Source of the DNA: Alphaproteobacteria bacterium UBA2784
GTDB taxonomy: Bacteria; Pseudomonadota; Alphaproteobacteria; Micropepsales; Micropepsaceae
Length of the DNA: 13,815 nucleotides
Assembly: GCA_002352285.1 (NCBI GenBank)
Contig: DEIC01000059.1
Span: 17,317 to 31,131, forward strand
Direction: 5' to 3'
Below are positions 7,128 through 12,880 of this stretch, one piece after another; position 1 is the first letter of the stretch, and every line of letters starts with the position of its first letter. A program made the position numbers and the translations under genes. A model generated the notes under the pieces. That model was not told the DNA's origin. It saw only the letters and a program-made list of their open reading frames with translations, and ran no database searches.

Positions 7128-7322
7128 GAAAATTCCGTTCGCAGCAAATGGCGTGGTTAAGGGCACGCTAGCTTCAATCGTATCCATTTGAAACACGAAG
7201 GCCGCTCCGGGCGGCCAGAACTTGCGCCGCAGCCGTCCCGAAATCGCATCTCATCCTGCGGCTGACGCACTCAACCCCGCAGAAACCAAGCGTTTACCCT
7301 GCCCGCCGCAGCACGGCGCCCT

Positions 7323-7338
7323 TGGCACACCCGTTGCA
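7323..7338 (+). promoter_or_regulatory. Sigma-54 (-24/-12) promoter of the hfa operon
   Basis: TGGCAC-ACCCG-TTGCA matches the RpoN consensus TGGCAC-N5-TTGCA at every defined base. GG is at 7324-7325 and GC at 7336-7337 with the required 10 bp between them. Transcription should begin near 7349, giving a leader of about 35 nt before hfaA. Upstream, CCGCAG or its complement occurs four times (7227-7232, 7256-7261, 7277-7282, 7306-7311), which is a candidate enhancer set. The rest of the 7128-7382 gap shows no gene. Confidence 0.85.
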
Positions 7339-7382
7339 GCCAGCCTCCCGGAAAGAGGCTTCAGCCTGACCGGGACAATTCA

Positions 7383-7781
7383 ATGACACGCCGCCTGCGC
7401 CAGATTGCACTCGCGCTCCTCGCCACCAGCGCCCTTGCCGCCCCCGTTCTGGCGGAAGGAACGCTTGATGGCGCCGACGAGATGAGCCGACCGTATGGCG
7501 CGCAGCCCGGTGATGACACGCGGCCGATGACGGTCGGCAATCGCGATGCCAACGGCAATCGCGTGATCGTCAATGGCCGCGCCCAGGCCTCGGCATATGC
7601 CTCAGCTTCGGGCGCAGGTTACCGCCGCACCGGCGTAGGCGGCACCGCCACCGCCATCGGCAATCAGTTGAACGTTGTCGTGCAGGGCAGCTGGAACACG
7701 GTGATCGTGGACGCCCAGCAGATCAACAACGGCGATGTTTCGGCAAATGTTTCACTCAACGGAGGGCTCGACCTTGACTAA
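7383..7781 (+). CDS. hfaA: Holdfast anchoring protein HfaA (curlin-like)
   Basis: A 132-residue secreted protein. Residues 1-24 are a signal peptide (basic start, hydrophobic core, VLA cleavage before E25). The mature part has Asn/Gly/Gln-rich, strand-forming segments: GNRDANGNRVIVNG (52-65) and GNQLNVVVQGSWNTVIVD (93-110), then QQINNGD. These alternating polar/hydrophobic segments with Gly-Asn turns resemble curlin repeats. In Caulobacter, HfaA is an amyloid-like surface protein that, with HfaB and HfaD, fixes the polysaccharide holdfast to the pole. The middle segment (RAQASAYASASGAG) is Ala/Ser-rich. GGGA lies 7 nt before the ATG. It is the first gene of the operon behind a sigma-54 promoter, and its last 8 nt overlap the hfaB start. 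Confidence 0.9.
   Translation: MTRRLRQIALALLATSALAAPVLAEGTLDGADEMSRPYGAQPGDDTRPMTVGNRDANGNRVIVNGRAQASAYASASGAGYRRTGVGGTATAIGNQLNVVVQGSWNTVIVDAQQINNGDVSANVSLNGGLDLD
7761..7776 (+). promoter_or_regulatory. Ribosome-binding site deciding a TTG start for hfaB
   Basis: GGAGGG at 7761-7766 is the strongest Shine-Dalgarno match in the area and stands 7 nt before TTG at 7774. The upstream in-frame ATG at 7735 has no such site and would add 13 residues ahead of the lipoprotein signal. Translation is probably coupled to termination of hfaA at 7779-7781. Confidence 0.7.
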
Positions 7782-8805
7782 GGCCCGTACTGAATCAAAG
7801 CGCAGCTGGCGCCACGCGGCCAAACCGCTCGTGTTTGTGATGGCGTCCCTTGCGCTCGGCGCCTGCGTCAGCCCGGTGGCTGGCAGCGACGGCCGCTACA
7901 CCATTCCGATCGGCACGGCGCCGGTGATCTCGAACGAGACGCCTTACTCAGCCGCGCTGCAATGTCTGGCGCGCCAGGGCCGTCTGGCCCCGCGCATCGC
8001 TGTCGGCCAGATTGCCGACTATACCGGCAAGGAAGAATTTGAAGGCGGCAAGCGCGTCACCCAGGGCGCAGCCCTGATGGCGATGTCGGCGCTGGCGAAA
8101 GCTGGTATCCGCCTCGTCGAACGCTTTGACACGTCGGTCGCCGAGCTTGAGCTCAAATACGCCAACAACCGCCTGATCGGTGACGCCGGTCCGGATGGCG
8201 CAGGCGGCGCGGCCTTCCGCCAGATCGTGGCGGGCTCGATCCCCGGTTCGGATTACTACCTCGTCGGCGGCATCACCGAGCTCAACTACAATCTGCGCTC
8301 GGTAGGTGTGGACGGTTTCGTCTCTGACCCGGCCGTTGAAGGCATCAAGGGCAATATCGGCTTCAAGATGTATGTGATGAACGTGGGTCTCGACCTGCGT
8401 CTCATCAACACGTCGACGCTCGAAGTTGTCGATGTCATTTCCTACCAGAAGCAGATCATCGGCCGCGAAATCTCGTCAGGCGTCTTCGACTTCCTGAACG
8501 GCACGATCATTGACGTTGGTGCGGGCGAACGTGCGCTCGAACCTGTCCAGCTGGCCGTCCGCTCGGTGATCGAGCGTGCCGTGCTTGAAATGATGGCCAA
8601 GCTGATGGGCGTTGGCCCGTCTGCCTGCGCCATCTCGAGTGATCCCCTTGCTGACGGAGACCGTGCGCCCGGTGCTTCGTCCACAACCACCGCGGCGCTC
8701 AACAACGAGGAGTATCAAGATGACGAAAATCGCGAAGATGCTTATGTCTGGTACAGCGGCAGTGACCCTGTTGGCGGCAGTGGCCTCCGCGGAGGACTTG
8801 AATAA
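7774..8805 (+). CDS. hfaB: Holdfast anchor lipoprotein HfaB (CsgG family secretion pore)
   Basis: A 343-residue CsgG-family lipoprotein from the TTG start. The signal peptide has a basic N-region, a hydrophobic core and lipobox LGAC, with lipidated C31. The CsgG domain spans about 65-281 (from APRIAVGQIADYTGK to the helix AVRSVIERAVLEMMAKLMGVG). It includes a central pair of strand-rich segments (about 180-230) where CsgG builds its barrel. In Caulobacter, HfaB sits in the outer membrane and is needed to stabilise and export HfaA and HfaD. The C-terminal tail past about 285 is acidic and low in structure, and its last 28 codons overlap hfaD in another frame (8720-8805). Starting at the ATG at 7735 instead would push the signal peptide 13 residues inward, which is less likely. 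Confidence 0.9.
   Translation: MTKARTESKRSWRHAAKPLVFVMASLALGACVSPVAGSDGRYTIPIGTAPVISNETPYSAALQCLARQGRLAPRIAVGQIADYTGKEEFEGGKRVTQGAALMAMSALAKAGIRLVERFDTSVAELELKYANNRLIGDAGPDGAGGAAFRQIVAGSIPGSDYYLVGGITELNYNLRSVGVDGFVSDPAVEGIKGNIGFKMYVMNVGLDLRLINTSTLEVVDVISYQKQIIGREISSGVFDFLNGTIIDVGAGERALEPVQLAVRSVIERAVLEMMAKLMGVGPSACAISSDPLADGDRAPGASSTTTAALNNEEYQDDENREDAYVWYSGSDPVGGSGLRGGLE
8707..8722 (+). promoter_or_regulatory. Ribosome-binding site for hfaD inside hfaB
   Basis: GAGGAG at 8707-8712 lies 7 nt before the ATG at 8720, inside the hfaB reading frame. It selects this start over an in-frame ATG at 8612, which would place 36 Arg/Pro-rich residues before the signal peptide. Confidence 0.75.
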
Positions 8806-9382
8806 CAACATCCTCAACGGCCAGGTGAACCTGGCTGACACCTGGGCGGTTGCTGAAGTCTCGCTCGACTGGATCGAAGGTTGCGTCAGCGTGGCGTCGG
8901 TTGCCATCGGCAACACCTTCTCGGCCTCGCTCGAAGGCAGCTCCTATGTCAGCAATCACCAGCGCAATACCGGCATCATCGGCGCCGAAACGCATGCGAC
9001 CGTAACCGGGGTTGAAGGTTATGTGAACCTGAATGCCACGGCCATCGCCAACAATGCGACGATTGAAACCTACAACGCCGATTCAACCGTCATCCACTCA
9101 ACCCAGATCTCGGGTGGTTACGATCCGTCGGCCTCGGTTGAAGCCTATGTCGGCGGCGTCGGCAGCGACGTCTCGGTCTCGGGCGTTGCGGTCTCGAACA
9201 ATCTCGGCGTTGCAAGCTCGTCCTATACGACCGATGTCGCGACCCGTCAGACGAACTCGGCCGGCACCTACTCGACGGTCAGCGCCACCATCGAAGACGT
9301 GGCTGGCAACGTGGATGTGACTTCGGCCGCCATCGCCAACTCGGTGTCGATCAGCGCCTCACAGCCGACGGGCGACGAGTAA
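8720..9382 (+). CDS. hfaD: Holdfast anchoring protein HfaD, short form with four repeats
   Basis: A 220-residue secreted protein from the ATG at 8720. The signal peptide is residues 1-24 (ASA cleavage before E25). The mature chain has four imperfect repeats at about 43-69, 92-116, 138-165 and 186-212, a period of about 48 residues. Each contains a V-x-V-x-(A/G) strand followed by a (V/I)A(I/V)xN turn (VAIGN, AIANN, VAVSN, AIANS). Composition is Ala/Ser/Val/Thr/Asn-rich with almost no Lys or Arg, as in secreted beta-structured adhesins. HfaD cooperates with HfaA and HfaB in Caulobacter to anchor the holdfast; the Caulobacter protein is, as I recall, about twice as long. Assignment rests on gene order hfaA-hfaB-hfaD plus this architecture. 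No hfaC follows. Confidence 0.8.
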   Translation: MTKIAKMLMSGTAAVTLLAAVASAEDLNNNILNGQVNLADTWAVAEVSLDWIEGCVSVASVAIGNTFSASLEGSSYVSNHQRNTGIIGAETHATVTGVEGYVNLNATAIANNATIETYNADSTVIHSTQISGGYDPSASVEAYVGGVGSDVSVSGVAVSNNLGVASSSYTTDVATRQTNSAGTYSTVSATIEDVAGNVDVTSAAIANSVSISASQPTGDE

Positions 9383-9400
9383 GCGGGATTACATAGTCAC

Positions 9401-9428
9401 GGCGGATCATGCGTATCATGGATCCGCC
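9401..9428 (+). other. Hairpin after hfaD
   Basis: GGCGGATC (9401-9408) pairs exactly with GATCCGCC (9421-9428) around a 12-nt loop, 18 nt past the hfaD stop. It lacks a T-run. It stands directly before the stronger terminator and may protect the transcript end. Confidence 0.5.
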
Positions 9429-9430
9429 CG

Positions 9431-9470
9431 CCAGGGGGGCCCGGTCAAGCGGGCTCCCCTGGACCATTTT
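9431..9470 (+). terminator. Rho-independent terminator of the hfa operon
   Basis: CCAGGGGGGCCCG (9431-9443) pairs with CGGGCTCCCCTGG (9450-9462) through a 13-bp stem with one G-T pair and a 6-nt loop. It is followed within 4 nt by TTTT (9467-9470). This closes the hfaABD unit and argues that the GMC gene downstream is transcribed separately. Confidence 0.7.
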
Positions 9471-9519
9471 GGCGGTCTCTTTAGCGGTGCGACGCTGCGG
9501 AAAGCGGCCCGGATGGCAA

Positions 9520-9556
9520 CTGTCAGCATTGCCTGACAGAAAGCGCATTCTATAGT
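9520..9556 (+). promoter_or_regulatory. Candidate promoter and overlapping operator of the GMC gene
   Basis: TTGCCT (9529-9534) and TATAGT (9551-9556) are 16 bp apart and face the GMC gene. A dyad, CTGTCAG (9520-9526) with CTGACAG (9533-9539), overlaps the -35 hexamer and could be a repressor site. A GANTC site (GACTC, 9575-9579) lies in the leader. Confidence 0.45.
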
Positions 9557-9597
9557 GCGGGTTCCTCCCCCGATGACTCCGCGAGACCTGCGCTGAC

Positions 9598-11310
9598 ATG
9601 ACTGACGCGACCAATGCTGCAAATCCGGCCGCAACCTCTGCCCCGGCAAAGCCGCCTGCCCCGCCGCTTGTGTTTGACTACATCATCATCGGTGCAGGCA
9701 GCGCCGGATGCGTGCTGGCCAACCGGCTGAGTGCGGATCCGGCAAACAAGGTTCTGCTGCTCGAGGCGGGCGGCAAGGACAGCTCAGTCCTGATCCACAT
9801 GCCGGCCGGCGTCGGCGCACTTATCAGTCAGCGCACCAAATATAACTGGTACTTCGAGACCGAGGGCCAGCAGCAGCTGATGAACCGCAGCCTCTATTGG
9901 CCGCGCGGCAAGGTTCTGGGCGGCTCATCCTCGATGAACGGCATGATCTACATCCGCGGTCATGCGCGCGATTACGATCAATGGCGCCAGCTGGGCCTGG
10001 ATGGCTGGGGCTTTGCCGATGTGCTGCCCTATTTCAAGCGTGCTGAGACGAACGAAAATGGCGGCGATGATTTTCACGGCGGCGAAGGTCCGCTTTACAT
10101 TGAGAACGCCAAGTCGGGAATGCCGGTCTTCAAGACCTTCATCACCGCCGGCATGGAGGCAGGTCACGCCTATACGCCCGACTTCAACGGCTATCAGCAG
10201 GAGGGTGTTGGCCCCTATCAGCTGACCATCAAGGACGGCAAGCGCTGGAGTGCTGCCTCTGCCTATCTCACGCCCGTGCTCAAGCGCACGAACCTGAAGG
10301 TCGAAGTGAACGCGCTGACTGCGCGCATCCTGTTTGAAGGCAAGAAGGCCACGGGCGTCGAATACATCCAGAAGGGCGAGCGCAAAAAGGCGCTGGCCGC
10401 GCGTGAAGTGATCGTTTCCGGCGGCGCGGTGAACACGCCGCAGATTCTTCTTCTGTCCGGTATCGGCAATGGCGAATATCTGCGCCGCTTCGGCATCGAT
10501 GTCGTGGCTGATCTGCCCGGCGTCGGCCAGAACCTGCAGGATCATCTTGATGCCGTGGTGCAATACGAGGCGACAAAGCCGGTGACGCTGTTTACCGAGA
10601 CGGGCGCGCTGCGCATGCTCGTCACCGGCATGAAATATGTCTTTGCGAAAAAGGGCCGTGGCCGCATCAACGGGCTGGAAAGCGGCGCCTTCCTGAAAAG
10701 CCGCCCCGATCTCGAAATTCCTGACCTGCAGCTGCACATGGTCAATGCGCTGATGACGGATCACGGCCGCCAGAAGGCGGATCGTCACGGCTTTACGGTG
10801 CATGTCTGCCAGTTGCGGCCCGAAAGCCGCGGCTTTGTCGCGCTGAAATCGGATGACCCCAACGACCCGCCGTTGATCCAGCCGAACTATCTCACTGCGC
10901 CCGCCGATCTGGCGGCCATGCGCGCCGGTGTGAAGATCGTGCGCAAGATTTTCGCCCAGCGCGCCTTCGATCCCTATCGCGGGCCAGAGCTGATGCCCGG
11001 CGCGCATATTCAGGATGATGCCGCGATTGACGCCTTCATCCGCCGCACGGCCGAGACAATTTACCATCCCGTCGGCACCGCCCGCATGGGCAACGATCCG
11101 ATGGCCGTCGTCGATGCCAGTTTGAAGGTGCGTGGTGTTGAGGGTCTGCGCGTCGTGGACGCCTCCGTGATGCCGACCCTTGTGGGCGGCAACACCAACG
11201 CCCCCACGATCATGATCGCGGAAAAGGCCGCCGACATGATCCTGGGCAAGCCTGCGCCTGCGCCGGAATATGTGAAAGTGGCGGAAGACGCGGGCCGTTC
11301 AGCAGCCTGA
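9598..11310 (+). CDS. GMC family FAD-dependent alcohol/choline dehydrogenase-like oxidoreductase
   Basis: A complete 570-residue GMC oxidoreductase. The FAD dinucleotide fold is IIIGAGSAG (29-37), closed by E56 in LLLEAGG. The first GMC signature appears as WPRGKVLGGSSSMNGMIYIRG near residues 101-121. The second covers the SGGAVNTPQILLLSGIG segment near 278-294. The active-site pair is H490 (HPVGTARMG) and N534 (GGNTNAPTIMIAEKAAD), spaced 44 residues apart as in choline oxidase. The enzyme should oxidise a primary alcohol with FAD. Family resemblance is to AlkJ/BetA-type dehydrogenases, but the substrate cannot be fixed, and no betaine aldehyde dehydrogenase or alkane genes flank it. An Ala/Pro-rich extension of about 25 residues precedes the FAD fold. 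The gene is separated from hfa by a terminator. Confidence 0.93.
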   Translation: MTDATNAANPAATSAPAKPPAPPLVFDYIIIGAGSAGCVLANRLSADPANKVLLLEAGGKDSSVLIHMPAGVGALISQRTKYNWYFETEGQQQLMNRSLYWPRGKVLGGSSSMNGMIYIRGHARDYDQWRQLGLDGWGFADVLPYFKRAETNENGGDDFHGGEGPLYIENAKSGMPVFKTFITAGMEAGHAYTPDFNGYQQEGVGPYQLTIKDGKRWSAASAYLTPVLKRTNLKVEVNALTARILFEGKKATGVEYIQKGERKKALAAREVIVSGGAVNTPQILLLSGIGNGEYLRRFGIDVVADLPGVGQNLQDHLDAVVQYEATKPVTLFTETGALRMLVTGMKYVFAKKGRGRINGLESGAFLKSRPDLEIPDLQLHMVNALMTDHGRQKADRHGFTVHVCQLRPESRGFVALKSDDPNDPPLIQPNYLTAPADLAAMRAGVKIVRKIFAQRAFDPYRGPELMPGAHIQDDAAIDAFIRRTAETIYHPVGTARMGNDPMAVVDASLKVRGVEGLRVVDASVMPTLVGGNTNAPTIMIAEKAADMILGKPAPAPEYVKVAEDAGRSAA

Positions 11311-11399
11311 TACAGCTTGCCGCGGCGTGACTCTGCCCGCCTTTGGGCATAGACTGCGCCCCCGTGTCTCTGGTTCTGGTTGTTTGAGGGGGCGTTCCC

Positions 11400-11711
11400 G
11401 TGCCGCGTCATTCCGTTCAAGTCATTGCCGCCCTTGGTGTTGCTGCGGCGCTGGGATTTGCCCTGCCCGCATCCGCGCAGATTGCTGACCTGACATTTGA
11501 ACGCTGGTGCCTTGAGAATCAGGGCTGGGAAGAAGCCCGCTGCGACGCACGCAGCGAGGAAGATCTTGCGGAGTTCAAACTCTACCGCGATCAGGTTGAG
11601 CGTTATGAGGCCGAGTTCCGCCGCAAGCAGGAGGCCGAGCGCCTGCTGCGTGAGCGCGTGGATACACAGGGCAACACAAACCCCGACACATCCCGCGAAG
11701 TCGGGGAGTAG
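11400..11711 (+). CDS. Small secreted helical protein with one cysteine pair, function unknown
   Basis: A 103-residue protein starting at GTG 11400, supported by GAGGGGG (11386-11392) 7 nt upstream. Residues 1-26 form a signal peptide ending ASA before Q27, so the mature product (77 residues) is periplasmic or secreted. It has two cysteines, C37 and C48 (RWCLENQGWEEARCDARSEED), which could form a disulfide across a short loop. A long, highly charged helix follows (about 50-88, rich in Glu, Arg and Gln) that looks like a short coiled coil. I do not recognise the family. It follows the GMC gene by 89 bp and may be in its transcript. A GANTC site (11329-11333) lies in that gap. Confidence 0.7.
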   Translation: MPRHSVQVIAALGVAAALGFALPASAQIADLTFERWCLENQGWEEARCDARSEEDLAEFKLYRDQVERYEAEFRRKQEAERLLRERVDTQGNTNPDTSREVGE

Positions 11712-11725
11712 GTGAGATTTCTTTC

Positions 11726-11879
11726 GCCTCCCCCGTTTTTGGGGGAGGCAGATTTGCGCGCTTGCGCAAATCGGTGGGGGGCACCATCAGTGGGCGCAAT
11801 ACAACGTCCCGCAACCCCACCGGACTTGAGCTTCGCAGTCGCTCGCTTAAGCCCCGCCTCCCCTGAGGAAAGGGGAGGC
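11726..11879. repeat. Composite four-hairpin repeat (BIME-like), copy 2
   Basis: Same plan as 3506-3652. Stem 1 is GCCTCCCCC (11726-11734) with GGGGGAGGC (11741-11749). Stem 2 is GATTTGCGC (11751-11759) with GCGCAAATC (11764-11772). The tail is GGTGGGGGGC (11773-11782). The mirror half starts at ACCCCACC (11814-11821), then GGACTTGAGC (11822-11831) with GCTTAAGCCC (11845-11854, imperfect), then GCCTCCCCT (11856-11864) with AGGGGAGGC (11871-11879). Stem sequences differ from copy 1 but pairing is kept. It fills the convergent gap between the small secreted protein and the PAS gene, where it could end transcription from both sides. Confidence 0.75.
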
Positions 11880-11887
11880 TAAAGCAA

Positions 11888-12577
11888 TCACGCCACCCTG
11901 CCGCCAAATCCGGTCACATCGGCTACAAGGCGCATGAGCCGTTCGCCCAGCGCTTCCTCGTCGGCCATGTCGGCGCGAGACGAAACCACACGCAGATAGG
12001 GAACTTTGGTGGGCCGGCCCGCCAGAAACGCCTCGCGCCCCTGCGTATGCATGCCGCCGCCGGAATCGTTGTCGTTGCTTTGCGAGGGTTCGATCAGCGC
12101 CGCGCGCTTGAGCGCCTGCACCGCGATGCGGAAATCGGAAAAGGCCGGAAGCGCATCAACCGTTACGAATGAACCCAGAAGACGCGTCACCTGGCCGTTA
12201 TCATCGGCCAGTGGCATCAGAAGGATTTCGGCTTCGGCCTGGCGGCGGTCCAGCGTCTCTACAATGGCCGTGAACACGGCGGGCGTCGCCGTCTTCAGCG
12301 CGCGCTCGATCACGGCTTTCACCGCGTTCTGATCGGTCGCCGGCCAAAGCGAAATGAAGTTGTGGTCGCGCAGTTCACGCCCATAGATGGCGCACACGCG
12401 TGTGCCCGCCAGCCGGAATGCAAAGGTGTGCCGGTCCATCCGCTCGATCAGGAAAACGTCGGGCAGCGCGCGCTTGAAGGCACGCGGCGAGACGTCTTCG
12501 CGCCGTGGCGCCTGGCCGCGCGCCCCGCGCAACCCCGCCCAGTAGGAGAGCATCATTTCCGAATGCTTGTGACGCAT
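11888..12577 (-). CDS. Single PAS-domain (PAS_5 type) protein
   Basis: A 229-residue cytoplasmic protein. Residues about 9-145 match the PAS_5 family: an opening SYWAGLRGARGQAPRREDVSP, then VFLIERMDRHTFAFRLAGTRVCAIYGREL and a downstream LWPATD segment. No kinase, cyclase or HTH domain is attached; the remainder (145-229) is probably disordered, including a Ser/Asn/Asp/Gly-rich stretch near 165-175. Alphaproteobacteria use such stand-alone PAS proteins in regulation; Caulobacter MopJ, a polar cell-cycle modulator, is one example of a PAS-only protein, but orthology is not claimed. I chose the ATG at 12577 because the family usually begins a few residues before the YW motif; an ATG at 12634 is possible, and both have poor ribosome-binding sites. 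A sigma-54-type promoter lies upstream. Confidence 0.8.
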   Translation of the reverse strand: MRHKHSEMMLSYWAGLRGARGQAPRREDVSPRAFKRALPDVFLIERMDRHTFAFRLAGTRVCAIYGRELRDHNFISLWPATDQNAVKAVIERALKTATPAVFTAIVETLDRRQAEAEILLMPLADDNGQVTRLLGSFVTVDALPAFSDFRIAVQALKRAALIEPSQSNDNDSGGGMHTQGREAFLAGRPTKVPYLRVVSSRADMADEEALGERLMRLVADVTGFGGRVA

Positions 12578-12670
12578 GAGACGAACCCGCTGACACCCAA
12601 ACCATTGTTCCGGCGCTGTGCCGCCCTGATCCATCGGCGGGCGGCTGCGCCTTGTCTGTGCAGGGGAAAA

Positions 12671-12686
12671 AGCATGCGCCGTGCCA
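12671..12686 (-). promoter_or_regulatory. Sigma-54 (-24/-12) promoter toward the PAS gene
   Basis: Read on the minus strand, TGGCAC-GGCGC-ATGCT matches the RpoN consensus TGGCACG(R)NNNTTGCW except for one base (A for T in the -12 block). GG and GC are 10 bp apart. Transcription should start near 12661, about 84 nt before the PAS start codon. The 10-mer CCCGCCGCAG sits 10 nt upstream of the -24 block, as it does 11 nt upstream at the hfa promoter. Confidence 0.65.
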
Positions 12687-12742
12687 GACAGCCTTTCTGC
12701 GGCGGGAAAAAATAACTGTACCGGAATGGGTCATTCGCGCAC

Positions 12743-12758
12743 TGGCACACTCCATGCA
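12743..12758 (+). promoter_or_regulatory. Sigma-54 (-24/-12) promoter toward the secreted Gly/His/Cys-rich gene
   Basis: TGGCAC-ACTCC-ATGCA differs from consensus at one base and keeps the GG-N10-GC spacing (GG 12744-12745, GC 12756-12757). It shares TGGCACAC with the hfa promoter. Expected start near 12769, leaving a leader of about 110 nt. The two -24 blocks in this gap face away from each other across 56 bp. Confidence 0.65.
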
Positions 12759-12778
12759 CGAATGCGCGCGGACCCGGA

Positions 12779-12793
12779 TTAACGCTTTCTTAA
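12779..12793 (+). promoter_or_regulatory. CtrA box
   Basis: TTAACGCTTTCTTAA is an exact match to the CtrA recognition sequence TTAA-N7-TTAA. It lies about 10 bp past the predicted start of the sigma-54 promoter and 88 bp before the ATG at 12881. Bound CtrA here could block the sigma-54 transcript or drive a second one. It is the only perfect match I found in the window. Confidence 0.65.
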
Positions 12794-12880
12794 GGTTGTG
12801 CGCATGGGCGGCAGGCCGATGTGCCATCCTTGAGGGCCTGAAGTCAGGCGCGCCAGCGCCCCGTGGAATTGAAGGGAGAA

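Noticed and set aside
7143..7160. Minus-strand CTAG-N7-TTAACC as a CtrA box before the isomerase gene
   Set aside because: Only the second half matches; the first half has two mismatches.
9925..11067. Long minus-strand open frame (380 codons) opposite the GMC gene
   Set aside because: It lies wholly inside a gene with complete GMC motifs; its translation is Arg/His-rich with no domain, typical of an antisense frame in GC-rich DNA.
11343..11356. TTTGGGCATAGACTGCG before the small secreted gene as a sigma-54 promoter
   Set aside because: The distance between GG and GC is 8-9 bp instead of 10.
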